This document shows, piece after piece, positions 1 to 11,274 of a stretch of DNA of 64,000 nucleotides. Source of the stretch: Flectonema sp. DT1601. Its lineage: Eukaryota > Euglenozoa > Diplonemea > Diplonemida > Diplonemidae. Position 1 is the first letter of the stretch. Each line of letters opens with the position of its first letter. The notes below the pieces were generated by a model. It had not been told where the DNA came from. It did no database searches and worked only from the letters and a program-made list of their open reading frames with translations. The position numbers and the translations under genes were made by a program. The DNA is taken from positions 248,001 through 312,000 of the forward strand of contig OZ025783.1 in NCBI GenBank assembly GCA_964019425.1. Direction: 5' to 3'.

Positions 1-1401
1 TTTGTTTCCGACCCAGATTTTTCCGTTCTCATCGGCTTCCGGTACTTTTGAGGGATCAACTTTAACTTGTTTAGCACTGGAGTTAAAAGAGATGCTATCG
101 ATGAATAATTGTAATGTCTTGTCTGATAGTTCTGAATGCAGTTCTTTACGTGTTAATGGTCCCTTGGCGTTGTAATCGTAGTCGTGCATTTCTAATAAAC
201 CAATATGAGCTTTTACCAGTGTCATTTCATTAGTTGTTAAGGTTCCAGTCTTATCAGAGCAGATGTTTGTCGCAGCTCCCATTGTTTCACAAGCTACAAG
301 TGATCTAACCATGTTGTTATCTTTCATCATTGCTTGCATTGAATATGCGAGTGCGATAGTAACTGATAGAGGAAGACCTTCTGGAACTGCTACAACTACA
401 ATAGAAACACCAACAATAGCATAGTCGAGTAACAGCTTAAAATCATACGTGTCTCCATTATGAGCTGCTTTACCAATAGAGATTGCAGCTAGAGTGAAGA
501 AAAGAATAGAAGCGACTCCTATTCCAACCCACCCAACAAGATCTGCTAAGGTGTTTAGTTTTTCTTGTAAGGGGGTGGGTTGTTTTCCTGTTCTGGTTGC
601 CATTTCAAGACGACCACTGAACGATTCCTCACCAACGGCTACGCAAAGATACAATCCTTTCTCACCAGCTATTACTGATGTTCCAGAAATGATAAATGGA
701 TCAACGTCGGTATCTGTTGCTGCAGCGGACGATTTTTTCTTTTCATCGTTCTCGCCCGTGCATGCGGATTCGTCAACGAGAACACCCTGACCTGATATAA
801 AGATTCCATCAGCTGAAACGAATGTCCCTCCCTCAAATTCGACTAAGTCACCGACTAGAATCTCTGAAACGTCAACTGTTTCTGCTTTACCATTACGCTT
901 AACGGTGACATCAATTTTTGACGTTAGTTCGTTTAGAGCTTTGAACTTCATTTCCTTGAGGTAGTCGTTAATAGTAGTGACCAATACCACCAGTGATATT
1001 GCTACGATGATAAAAGTACCATCTATCCATGCAGTCGAATAATGAACTTCATCCTTACCTTGTTCGGGTGTGGTCAGTCCAATGACGAGAGCTGCTGTTC
1101 CAAGGACTAATAGTAAAAGCATCATCTTATCAGAGAGTGCTTCCTTTAAGAATGTTAAATAGGTGACTTCTTCTTCTTCAGGAAGGAAGTTTTCACCATA
1201 AGTATCCCTTCGGTATTGAAGAGAGGAACTCGTTATCCCGTCAGTCATTGAAGTATCAAGCAACCTTGAGAGTCCTTCTAAACCTCCAAGCTCGCGATAA
1301 ATATTAAGATTCTTGTCCTGAATCATTTCAAAGATCTTTTGTTTCTTCGACCCTCCATCTCCTACTTCAACTTTCTCTAACTCTTTACTGTTCTGTTGCA
1401 T
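1..1401 (-). CDS. Plasma-membrane-type Ca2+-transporting P-type ATPase, copy 1 (3' end outside window)
   Basis: This is the first 467 codons of a P2B-type ATPase, which uses ATP to pump Ca2+ out of the cytosol; the rest lies beyond base 1. The start at 1401 is the first ATG after an in-frame stop. In order I read a cytosolic N-terminus, a first membrane hairpin after the EEEEVTYL segment (about residues 80-125), the actuator domain with the CTGEN motif, two further membrane helices, the ion-site PEGLPLS in M4 and the phosphorylation site SDKTGTLT near residue 385. No intron is needed. It is the paralogue of the complete gene at 4462-9819; the two share a 137-bp stretch of perfect identity covering M4 to the phosphorylation site. 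Family assignment is firm. The substrate is inferred from similarity to plasma-membrane Ca2+ pumps. Confidence 0.93.
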   Translation of the reverse strand, partial: MQQNSKELEKVEVGDGGSKKQKIFEMIQDKNLNIYRELGGLEGLSRLLDTSMTDGITSSSLQYRRDTYGENFLPEEEEVTYLTFLKEALSDKMMLLLLVLGTAALVIGLTTPEQGKDEVHYSTAWIDGTFIIVAISLVVLVTTINDYLKEMKFKALNELTSKIDVTVKRNGKAETVDVSEILVGDLVEFEGGTFVSADGIFISGQGVLVDESACTGENDEKKKSSAAATDTDVDPFIISGTSVIAGEKGLYLCVAVGEESFSGRLEMATRTGKQPTPLQEKLNTLADLVGWVGIGVASILFFTLAAISIGKAAHNGDTYDFKLLLDYAIVGVSIVVVAVPEGLPLSVTIALAYSMQAMMKDNNMVRSLVACETMGAATNICSDKTGTLTTNEMTLVKAHIGLLEMHDYDYNAKGPLTRKELHSELSDKTLQLFIDSISFNSSAKQVKVDPSKVPEADENGKIWVGNK

Positions 1402-3533
1402 TCCTTCTTTGGATTGTAAGAGTTCGAATTATGTCCCGCAATCCATTGTCATTCTTTGTGTGTGGAGGAAAATATAAGAAAAATAATTGTTGATCCAACG
1501 GATGTGTCGTATCAAAGCTAGAATACTTAGTTGGTAGGAACCTTAATCTTAGACTCACGCGGTGTTGAACTGGAGAGGAATTAACAGTTTGAAACAGAAA
1601 AAATTATCATCTCAAAGCAATAATAGAACACAAGTTCGGTACCAAATTGTTAACCAAAAAAAAGAAAGAAAAAAAAAACATGGAGAGAGAGGGGGAAAAA
1701 AAAAAAGGAAAACATCTCCTTAAAATTAATTTTGTATGGGGAAAAAAAAAAAAAAAAAAGTCTCTTGAACTTAACAAAAGACATTTGTGAAGCATGGTGG
1801 ACAGCAATAAAATCCTGACTACCCACAAGATAACACGACAAGATCTGGATTTCACTTTTAAGACAACTAATTTGCAGCAGATAAAAGCACCATACTAGCA
1901 TGTGTTTTCCTCTGGGATTCGAAAAAAAAAAAAGAAAAAGAAAAGGCGGGGGATTTAATTTATTGTACCTGTACGAATACCATGTCTTTTTACAATACAA
2001 TAAGATTATCGAACAGCTAAAGTTAGTATTCAAAGCTACACTAATAAAATAATGTTACAATGAGGTTTCATGGGAGAATAGAAGAAAAAAAAAAACGTAA
2101 GAAAAAGAGAAAAAAAAATACATAAAAAAAGAAATGAGAGAAAAAAGGTGAAGAATAGAAGAAAAACAGAATTAAAAATGAATTACACTAACGCGAAAAA
2201 AGAAAACGCACTTTTTCATTTACAAACCTATCTAAGCAGATACACCGTAACCACATCTAAGGATCGACTACTGTACAACACGAATTAAGGGGGAAGGAGT
2301 TCGAAAGGGGTACTGCATCATCAAAAAGAGGCATTTTTTTACTTCACTTATTTCCTAGAAAGCCCAAAGTCAGTAAAAGCTCAACAAGGCAGTTAGATCA
2401 CTACCAGCCCGTGAGACTCTCACAGACAGTTAAGAGACTTAGAATAACCTGAAACAAATGACTACCTAAACCCACCGCCCGCGCTAGCAGACAGTGTTAG
2501 AGACGGCTTGATTAAATAAAAATATTTTTGCAGGCCTGTATACAATCCTATTGGAGAGAGTGACTTTTACGATACTACGCACTGCCTAGAAGTTTTGTCG
2601 TCACAAAAGTATGTTATCATTATTTGAAAGGCGATACGCACCTACATTTTTTTTCATTTTGTAAAATACAACTACATAACGATGAACACTCGACTTAGTC
2701 TTTAAAAAGTTACTATCGTCGTTTTAGAGAGATATCGATGTCTACACGACAAGGGGAGGAGAGGTTGAGGTCTGAAGTTATTGAAAAATTCATTAACTGG
2801 AAAACAAAAAACTTCAGAAGGGGGTAGTCTACACACTAATTCGGTACCACAACCATGAGACTCTCACAGATGAGAAAGAGACGTAAGTGATTACTATGAA
2901 CTATTTTTTTTTTTTAACAGATTAAAATTGATAAATTTTTTTTATTCCTCTTGGGATCTTACGTAAACAAAAAAAAAACGATCAACCAAAATAACTGTCA
3001 GTGGCAGCAGTGATCAATATTGCAAAAACCGCCAAACAGTTTTCGTTAAACACCGCAATTATATTATGCCAATAGTAATAATAAAAAAAAAAAAAAATAA
3101 CACATAACTACAACACTTTTTTTTTTTTTTTTTTTTTCATCGGCAGTAATTTATACCTTATCATTTTATGACAACACATAAAACACATGTATTTGTACCA
3201 AATATAAAGCCGTTAAAAATGATAAATAGTTACAAGCATAGGCAAACACTCTGCAAATGTTGGAGGAAAAACCACTAACAGATGCTTACAAGGGGACGAT
3301 GAGGGAGTAAACTGCTTGATTAGAACATAAATACGATACAGGGGGGGGTAATTGATACTGTATTCTTAAGCTTCCAAGAGGGAGTTGAAAAATGTTTGAA
3401 TACATTTATGACCACTAAAGTTAACTAAAATAACTGTTACAGGGGTATATATCTCACCGGAAGAAAAGAAAGAAAAAAAAAAGAATCGGCTTTGTAAGCA
3501 ACCACACATCTTCGTGTTCGTGTTGGGAAATAC

Positions 3534-3565
<32 letters not shown>

Positions 3566-3617
3566 CTTTTTATTGTGCACCGAAAAAGTGAACAATTCTA
3601 ACAAAAAAAAAAAAAGA

Positions 3618-3652
3618 AGAGTGAATTACGCACCTACACGACATGGGGAGTT
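3618..3652. repeat. 35-bp intergenic direct repeat, copy 1
   Basis: Matches 3915-3949 with one mismatch. The core is CGCACCTACACGACATGGGG. Two diverged part-copies lie at 2633-2646 (first half) and 2740-2759 (second half). Confidence 0.75.
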
Positions 3653-3914
3653 CCGGATAAAAGGGAGACGACAATGTAAAAAACAGTAATAAACTTTATA
3701 ATACTAAAATAAGTAATAAAAGGTTAAACTGGAAAAAAAAAAAAAAAAAAAGTGACAGGAGTTATTAAGCTTTAATTTTTTTTTTTTTTGGAATAGGTAG
3801 CTAAGAAGCTATTTCACTCGCACATAACTAAAATAATCACGAAGAGTGAATACAGAAAGATTAATTTTAGCATAATATAGACAAAATTAGGTATTTTTCA
3901 CCCATACTTAACAA

Positions 3915-3949
3915 AGAGTGATTTACGCACCTACACGACATGGGGAGTT
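3915..3949. repeat. 35-bp intergenic direct repeat, copy 2
   Basis: Second copy of the 35-bp repeat, 297 bp from the first and in the same orientation. The flanks differ, so only this short block is conserved. Confidence 0.75.
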
Positions 3950-4461
3950 GAAAAGGTAAAAGGGACAAAAAGAAAAAAAAACGATCACAGAAAAGAACTC
4001 CAATAATCGAGAAGGCTTTATATTGTCTACCCTCCCAAGAGCCACAAATGATTAAAAAAAAGAAAAAGTAAAAATTCAATGCATTGATTAGTTAGTCTCC
4101 CTCGTAACTGTTTGACAGAAGAGAATAACCGCTTTAAAAATATGCTCTCTTTCAATGTTAACAACGAGAAGGGACTTATAATGATACAAACATAAAGAAT
4201 TATATCAAAGCTAACCAACTTACGTGTTGGTAATTTTTGATACAGCTGGCTCGTTTTAGACCCAACATTATAAGTAATGTTTCTAACTTGCCTGCATACA
4301 CTTTTTGTCATTTTCCGTGTTGTCATTCAGTGCAGTACGGAATTGAAGGGAAACTAGAGAAATACAAACAAGTTTAATTTGATTGTTTCTTTTTTTTTTT
4401 AAAAAAAATAAAAATAAAAAAAAGGGACTAAAAAAATAAAATAAATTATATTATACATTGA

Positions 4462-5192
4462 TTACTTGTCGGGGTCAGCAACACGAGAAGATGAACGGCT
4501 AACAAGACTGCTTACTCCAGAGCTTCGCTTAGCGTTGAGGGTATCTCCCCGTCTTCCTCTCATCGCACGAACGACTCGCACCCGTTGTTGAACTCTTCCT
4601 AGTGCTTCTTTAATTCTGATTCTCATTAATTCTCGTGCCGCATCATTAGGTTCGTCTTTGTGTTTGTTCTTCTTTTCACCAGGCTTTTTGAGAGCTCCTT
4701 TAACAATTTCTCGTTGCATATCGTTGATTTCTTTAATTAGTTTTAGTTTGGAATTTCTAATTTCAGTATCCTTATCGTCCTCCTTGTCCTCTTCTTCATC
4801 TAGTCTTTTACTCTTGTGACGTGGCTCTGCCATTGGATAGCATCGCAGTATTACTCCAAAAGGAAACATTAAAAGAGCGATTCCAATTGTCGCACCCCAT
4901 CTTGCCGAACCTATACTAATAGTCTCCATAAAACTCTGAGCTACTTCAACCATGAATGCTTGAAAACCAGCAGTAAAAAACACAATTGGAAGAAAGAATT
5001 TTGATCTATGAAAACCTTCAAAAGGGTTCTTCTCATCATATAACTTACGAGCATGGAACCAATTAATGACTTGCATATAAATATAAGTGTTAAAAACAAC
5101 CGTACGAAGCCTCATTAAGTTTTCCTCTTCATGTTCGTCTAACGCTTCCGGACTACGATCAGTTCCGGTGTAGGTGCTACTGGTCTCAAATC

Positions 5193-5223
<31 letters not shown>

Positions 5224-8200
5224 GATTTAACAACAAAGACGACAGCATCATCATAAAAATATATGAGGCGGTGCAGAAACCCCCCCCCCAATTTTTACCA
5301 GGCTATTCTGTGGGCACCTAATACCCAATCCGAGCTCACCACCCCACGAAAATACTATCCAAAAAACTCAAATCCGGTACTGGGGCATCCTCTAACTGCT
5401 CACCAGTTTCAAAATTCTATATTTTTTGACTGTTTCTGGTACTTTTGCCTTGTGTCTCTGTTGGTTGCCCTCAAAATACTCAAAAACCAGCTTAGCAGCT
5501 ACATTGCAGAAATTTGTTTACACCCTGGGTTCCTATGAAGACTGGAATGATAGGAACAGGAGAAGTGATGAGACAGGAGAATCATAGATCCCGTGAGAAC
5601 TGCAGAGTACGATATCGGGTGGTGATTCTGAGTCACCCTTGCTGGCAGTGATGATTGGGCAATGTGAGCATGCTGTTCACAATAAGTACACCCTCAGGAT
5701 TACTGGAGTTTTTCTAGAATCTATAGCCGCTTGAGGACGCTGCTACAAGCTCTATGTTCCAGTGGCTAGGGATAGCAGAAGTGAATAAGACTGGGATAGT
5801 AGTAGGAAAGGAATTGTGGAAGAATAGGGACAAGAAGGTGGAGTCAGTGGTTGCCTGTCAGTTGTAACACCTGACATGAAAAATCAGGTTCAATAAGAAC
5901 TGGTAACCACTAGTGGTACCATAATATAAAACTCCTCCAAGTATCAAAAAAAAGGAGAGAGGCAGTTACTGTTACTGTTACTGTTGAAAACATGATGACC
6001 TCGTATCAACTAGTCGATAATAACTCCCCTCTAAAAGACACTATCTCATACACACGGTACTGTTCTCTAGCTGGAGTTGAGTTTCAGCAGTTACGACGCT
6101 GTACGAATGTGTGCAACTACCGTCTCATCGACAAGAATCCATAAAAGAAGCTTGCCTGCCCGGCATCTTCAGTATTCGCCACATGTATCTGTGATGTTGA
6201 CAGACGTAATGGGTGGATCTCTGGGGCCTTCAACATCATCGTAACTTCCTTCTGGCGCTCATAAAGTCCGAAGCTGAGAAGCGAACAACAATGAGAGGAA
6301 TTATTGAAATAGATTCTCACATTGGAGATAAGAGACATGTCAGGTGTATTGAGAAGATACATCTAATCCATCCTGGTGACTATATCATGACTCTGGATTA
6401 TAAAGAAAAGGACTTCTAATGACAGAAGGGCCAAATTCCCCTTTCTATCAACTGGGGAGATAAGTCTGCTTGGATGTGTACTACATGAGCAGTTTGGAAC
6501 TGAGGTTCAGTGTGGCCATAACAACTTCCTACTCCCACACATCAACTAGAATGCGATAGTAACGTATCCGGTTATGAATAAGTTCTTCTTGATGTCTGAG
6601 AATGATAAGATGATTCACTATTGGGCTGATGCTGGTAGGCACCTTGAGAACACAACCGTCATCAGCCTGTTCTGTAAAATAGGTTAATCAGCTTGGGTTA
6701 ACTTTTTCCCTAGTCGGCATGGCAAGTCCGAATGTGATCAACACTTTGGCAATATCACATCTGTGCTGACACTCGAATCTAAATCGCAGGAAATCTGGGC
6801 CTTCAAGAAAAGCAAAATTTCAAACATAATTTCTACCAGTGCTACACAGCTTACAAGGCAAATGTTACTAGAAACAGTCAAAAAAGTGAAAATTTTAAAC
6901 TGGTGGACAGTAAAAGGGTGCCCCAGTACCGGATTTGAGTTTTTTGGATACTATTTTCGTGGGGTGGTGGGCTCGGATTGGGTGTTAGGTGCCCACGGGA
7001 TAGCCTGGTAAAAATTGGGGGGGGGGTTTCTGCACATCCTCATATAACAAAAAAAAAAAAAAAAAAAAAAGAATACAAAAAAAAAAACGTATAAAAGACA
7101 TACAATTCCTCTCCAGAAAAGATTAACAAGTGAAGAATTAATATCATAAAGATCGCGTTACCGATGACGAATCTCCTCATTTTGTAGGAAATAAGAGGAG
7201 CATCACGGTAGGTAGGTGGCCTGTTGTTTTTTATTTTTTTTTGCTTCCACGCAATTGTCAATTTTATATAATTTAAAAAAAAAAAAAAAGAAATACACAC
7301 CTGCTGAGTAAAGCTTCATCGTTTGGATTCTCAGTTGATAAAGCGAGGGCAGCCATTGTGTCCATAATTAAGTTAGCCCATAGAAGATGAACTGGTGCTA
7401 GAGGTGGCTCTCCCGTACCATCAGTTCTAGCGGCATCCTTAATGGCACCAACAAATGTGATAACGAGAAGAACACAGTTAGCAGTAAATTGAAACTGAAC
7501 GAACTTCCTGATATTATCATTGACATTCCTACCCCACTTACAAGCCTGAACAACTGATACAAAGTTGTTGTCGAGGAGAATAATTTTCGATGCCTTCTTA
7601 GCAACATCAGTTCCATCGTTCATCGCAAAACCAACGTCTGCGAGTTTGAGTGCCGGGGCGTCGTTAGTACCATCGCCTGTGACGGCAACGACTTCACCCA
7701 ACAACATTAAATTACCGACTAAGAGTTGTTTATCTAATGGAGAACAACGTGCTAGAACTTGAATAGATGGAAGCATCTTCATAAATGATTTCTCATCTTC
7801 GACGAATAGCTGTCTGAATGCTGGACCTTCCATGGCTACGACATCGTCAGTGTAGATTCCACACTTTCTAGCGATTGCTTTAGCGGTAGTGATGTTGTCA
7901 CCTGTGCACATTCTTACAGTGACACCAGCATTCTGACAACGTTTAACAGCTGCAGGGACTTCAGTACGTACTGGATCTTCAATACCAGTGATACCTAAGA
8001 AGATGAGATCGTGATCCAATGGGTCTTCTGAAGGGAAATCATCATTTATGTTATCACTGTAAGTCGTAAATCCAACTCCGAGTGTTCTGAGAGCCTCAGA
8101 TCCGTAATCGTCCATAGCTTCAGTAATAGTTTGTCTAATGTCATCAGTTAAGTCGCATACGTCACCACTTCCTGTGATGTATCTATTTGATCTTTGGAGA

Positions 8201-9819
8201 ATAACTTCCGTTGCTCCCTTTGAGTACTGCATTATTTTCTTTCCATATAAAAAGTGATCTTGTTTAACCAATGTAGTCATACTTTTCTTCTTACTTTGAA
8301 ATGGATAAATGTATTTGTCTTCACAAGAAGTTCTAATTTTGTCAATTTTTCTTTCGTCAACTCTGTTGACCCATCGAAGCATTCCTTGTTCTGTCTTATT
8401 ACCAATCCAGATCATTGCAGGTGCATCCTTCTTCGTGTTTGAGTTTTTAATAAGCTTTGCGGTACTGTTAAACGCAACTGCCTCGCAGTAAAGTTTTAGA
8501 GTTTGATTCGAAAGATCATCGTTGAGGTCTTTTAACCAAATTTCTTTCGATGAATTGTGGTCGTATCTTTTCATTTGTAATAATCCAATGAAAGCACGAA
8601 TTTGAGTCATTTCATTAGTTGTTAAGGTTCCAGTCTTATCAGAGCAGATGTTTGTCGCAGCTCCCATTGTTTCACAAGCTACAAGTGATCTAACCATGTT
8701 GTTATCTTTCATCATTGCTTGCATTGAATATGCGAGTGCGATGACAACTGATAGAGGAAGACCTTCTGGAACTGCTACAACAATAATTGAAACACCAATA
8801 ATAGCATAGTCGAGTAACAGTTTAAAGTCATAACGATCACCATTAACTGCTGCTTTAATTATCGAAATCAGTGCTAGAATGACAAAGAGAAGAATTGCCA
8901 CTCCGATCCCAACCCATCCAACCGTATCAGCTAAGTCATCAAGTTTCTCTTGTAGAGGTGTTGGTTGTTTTCCAGAACGTGTTTGCATTTCAAGATTACC
9001 AGAAAAGCTTTTTTCTCCTACACCGATGACTAAGTATTTACCTTCTTCACCAGCCACAACAGAAGTTCCAGAAATAATGAAAGGATCGAGTTTGCCTGTG
9101 TCTGGGTCTGCGACGTTGTTCTTTCTCTTTTCGTTATTCTCTCCAGTGCATGCCGACTCATCAATTGAGAACCCCTGTCCGGCTAAGAAAATACCATCAG
9201 CTGGGATGAACAAACCTCCTGAGAATTCGACAATATCACCGACAACTAATTCCGCGACGTCAATTACCTTTTTGTTTCCATCACGAAGGACAGTTAATGG
9301 TACTTTAGATGTCAAGTCGTTAAGAGCTTTAAACTTAAGCTCTTTGAGATAATCATTAATAGTAGTCACCAATACTACAATAGTAACAGCGACAATAATA
9401 AACGTTCCATCAATCCAAGCTGTCGAGTAGTTGACATCATCTTTACCCGATTCTGGTGTTGTTAAACCAATAATAAGAGCTGTAACACCGAGAACCAGTA
9501 ATAAAACCATCATCTTGTCAGACAAAGCTTCTTTAAGAAACCTCCAATAGGTTACTTCTTCTTCTTCTGGAAGGGTGTTTATTCCGTAAATCTTCTGTCT
9601 TTCAGATATAGTTGAGGTTTTAATACCGTCTTCCAAGTCAGAGTCAAGTGACTTTAAAAGACCTTCCGCCCCTCCGAGTTGTTTATAGGCAGAAGTGTCT
9701 TTGTCAGTGATCAGGTTTAGGAATTCATTTGGTTTTATTTTGAACCGTCCTGCTACAACGACTTCAATCGCAGAGGATGATTCATCGTCGCTGTGATCGT
9801 CGGGCGAATTGCCTCCCAT
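4462..9819 (-). CDS. Plasma-membrane-type Ca2+-ATPase, copy 2, three exons
   Basis: Calcium pump of the P2B class. I reconstruct exon 1 as 9819-7301, exon 2 as 7220-7104 and exon 3 as 5191-4462, giving 1121 residues, normal for the family. Both junctions are GT-AG and keep the frame: exon 1 ends in LLSR, exon 2 starts PPTYRDAPLIS (M8-M9 region) and ends SGEEL, and exon 3 continues FETSSTYTG into the last membrane helices. Visible motifs are EEEEVTYW, CTGEN, PEGLPLS (about residue 350), SDKTGTLT (about 394), MCTGDN and TGDGTNDAPAL (about 718). The C-terminal tail has a basic-hydrophobic stretch, LGRVQQRVRVVRAMRGR, resembling the calmodulin-binding autoinhibitory helix of animal PMCAs. I start at 9819 (MGGNSPDD) rather than at the upstream ATG at 9876, because a CTTTCAG splice acceptor lies 10 bases before it. 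Confidence 0.93.
5265..5452 (+). repeat. Left terminal inverted repeat of the intronic transposon
   Basis: Pairs with 6852-7041. Identity is high in the first 140 bases and lower toward the inner end, where the last shared block is GACTGTTTCTRGTAMYWTTT. Confidence 0.9.
6213..6760 (+). pseudogene. Transposase remnant in the intronic DNA transposon
   Basis: Read forward, fragments in different frames give, in order, an EIDSHIGDKRHVRC region, LDYKEKDF (about 6390-6418), WADAGRHLENT (from 6622) and FFPSRHGKSECDQHFGN (about 6700-6757). The order of an acidic DYKE motif, a D-A-G-x-H motif and an HGKxxCDxHFG motif resembles a DDE-type transposase core found in multicopy elements of protists and invertebrates. 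Stops and frame changes between the fragments show it is dead. The family name is left open. Confidence 0.6.
6852..7041 (-). repeat. Right terminal inverted repeat of the intronic transposon
   Basis: Reverse complement of 5265-5452, with scattered substitutions (for example ATGTGCAG against CGGTGCAG near the tip). Confidence 0.9.
7221..7300 (-). other. Intron 1 of the Ca2+-ATPase gene
   Basis: Donor GTGTGT follows CAGCAG, and the acceptor is AACAG before GCCACC. It is 80 bp and very T-rich on the coding strand. Removing it joins LLSR to the conserved PPTYRDAPLIS segment in frame. Confidence 0.88.
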
Positions 9820-11274
9820 TTGACAGATACTGAAAGAGAGAGAAAAATAATGATAATAATAATAATAATAAATCACACTCCTAATCTCTTTAATAAAAAA
9901 GAAAATAAAGAATACGTGATACTCAGCACACGTAACATGCGAATTTAAAAAAAGAAATCACGGTTTGGTTTTTTTTTTTTTTTAATTAGTTGACATAGTC
10001 TAGAATAGCTTTATCAAAGAAGAGCTATAAAATCACAACGCAAGTGAAAAGATATAATAGAAATCATGGCAACGAGTAGCAGGGAAGACATAGTAAATAA
10101 CAACTGATCTGTTTTGGCAAAAAAAAAAAAAAAAATGAAATGAAATGAAATGAAATAAATAATTCATCTACTCCAGCCTCGAAAAGGAGAGAGAGAATTA
10201 AGTGAAAACAGAAGACACAAACGCACACCCTTCCATGCGTTGCAACGTCAACGTCTCAGCAGATGGTAAAGTATAAAATAAAAAAAAAAACAGAAATAGA
10301 AATGATTGTATCCTTAACTATACAGAAAAATAGTAAATACGACACTCGTTTGATGTTTTGTTTATGTTCACGAAAACCGTCTTAAACTGATAAAGCTAAA
10401 AGGAGGTTAACAACAATTCTTTTTGCGTTCTTATATAATATTTGTTAAATACAAAAAAAAAAAAAAAAAAAAAAATCCACTAGTGGTTTCTTCTAAAACA
10501 ACAAGCAGATCAAAGAGAGGGAGCGTAGGAACACAACGAATTTTGTTACCAATAATAAAATAAACACGGAAGGGACAACCCACTTAAGGTGAATCAATGA
10601 AAACAAACAATAGATCAAAAGGACTATTAAATGTGTAATCACGCAAATCCAGTTAGTGAGTGTTATTTATATAATCGAGACAGTAGAGTGTTCGGTGAAC
10701 GCAGACAGAATCCTGTCGCAAAGGGGTAACTTGATACTATAAGGGTGAAACTTTGACAATGTAAAAAAACAGTAACAACTTTAGGGTATTAAAAACAAAA
10801 TTAATATCAAAGTATTTGACTGAAAGAAAATATTTGCAGTTTGTTAATCAAAGAAACAATACGTTTTGAAAAAAGAGAACATAAATGGGAAAATTATTTA
10901 GGGGAGATGCATGTTCGATTTTGTAAAAATTACAATTGGTGTTGTATCATAAAAACATAACGATAAGTTAGCATTAGTTTTAGACACGGTGATGCGCAAC
11001 GTAGAAAGCAATCCATTTACCTCTTACCTCTATTCTCTCATCAGTATGGTGCAGAAGTACGTCAGTCAACTGTTGCGACTGAGTCAAAGGAGGACATAAA
11101 TCATGACCATAAGAAATAACCAGCCTTCAATCGAATGAATGGTTTCTTCTCCGACTATGTCGGTTTAAAAAGATAAAAAAATATGACTACTAAACGCGTT
11201 ATCTACGTTAAACCTAACTAATTTATTTATTAAAAAATAATCTGCTAAGAAATCACCATAAAGAGAGAGATCAT
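9820..11274. other. Intergenic spacer, no gene seen
   Basis: 1.45 kb of A/T-rich sequence between the complete Ca2+-ATPase and its degenerate paralogue. Base 9820 onward is the 5' leader of the complete gene, with a CTTTCAG acceptor just upstream of its ATG. Blocks shared with other spacers are GGGGTAACTTGATACTAT at 10723-10740 (exact copy at 55692-55709), GTGAAACTTTGACAATGTAAA at about 10746 (near copy at 60925) and the AACAGTAA block at 10755-10783 (near copy at 3670). I see no RNA gene or credible ORF. Confidence 0.6.

Larger units (their letters stand above)
1402..4461. other. Intergenic spacer with short repeats, no gene seen
   Basis: About 3 kb between the two large Ca2+-ATPase genes. 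Open frames here are short and composed of A/T runs, so I call no protein. There are many homopolymer tracts, for example about 25 T near 3540-3565. Short repeats are present: a 35-bp pair (3618 and 3915), the element GAGACTCTCACAGA twice (about 2413 and 2857), and blocks shared with distant spacers (3234-3260 with 55472-55497; 3345-3360 with 10725 and 55694; 3670-3698 with 10755-10783). It should contain the 3' UTR of the gene at 4462-9819 and the 5' leader of the gene ending at 1401. Confidence 0.6.
5265..7041. mobile_element. Decayed terminal-inverted-repeat DNA transposon inside an intron
   Basis: The two ends are near-perfect inverted repeats of about 190 bp. Each starts GAGG, then GTGCAGAAACCCC with a run of 10 or more C, and continues through blocks such as ACCAGGCTAT and AAATCCGGTACTGGGGCA. 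The outermost flank on both sides is ATAT, either a 4-bp target duplication or part of the repeat. The interior has transposase-like fragments in more than one frame with stops, so the copy is not autonomous. It lies wholly within intron 2 of the host Ca2+-ATPase gene. The superfamily could not be assigned by eye. Confidence 0.9.
5192..7103 (-). other. Intron 2 of the Ca2+-ATPase gene, containing a DNA transposon
   Basis: Donor GTATGT at 7103 follows GAGGAATT; the acceptor is a long poly-purine stretch ending in TAG at 5192. It is 1912 bp long, of which 1777 bp is the inverted-repeat transposon at 5265-7041. Without the insertion it would be about 135 bp, close to the other introns in the window. 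The reading frame across the junction (SGEEL to FETSS) is intact. Confidence 0.85.

Noticed and set aside
7040-7300. Separate small membrane protein of 86 codons
   Set aside because: It contains exon 2 of the Ca2+-ATPase flanked by translated intron; splicing explains it better.
8879-9352. Plus-strand 157-codon frame
   Set aside because: Antisense of the actuator region of the Ca2+-ATPase; the paralogue at 494-790 gives the same shadow.
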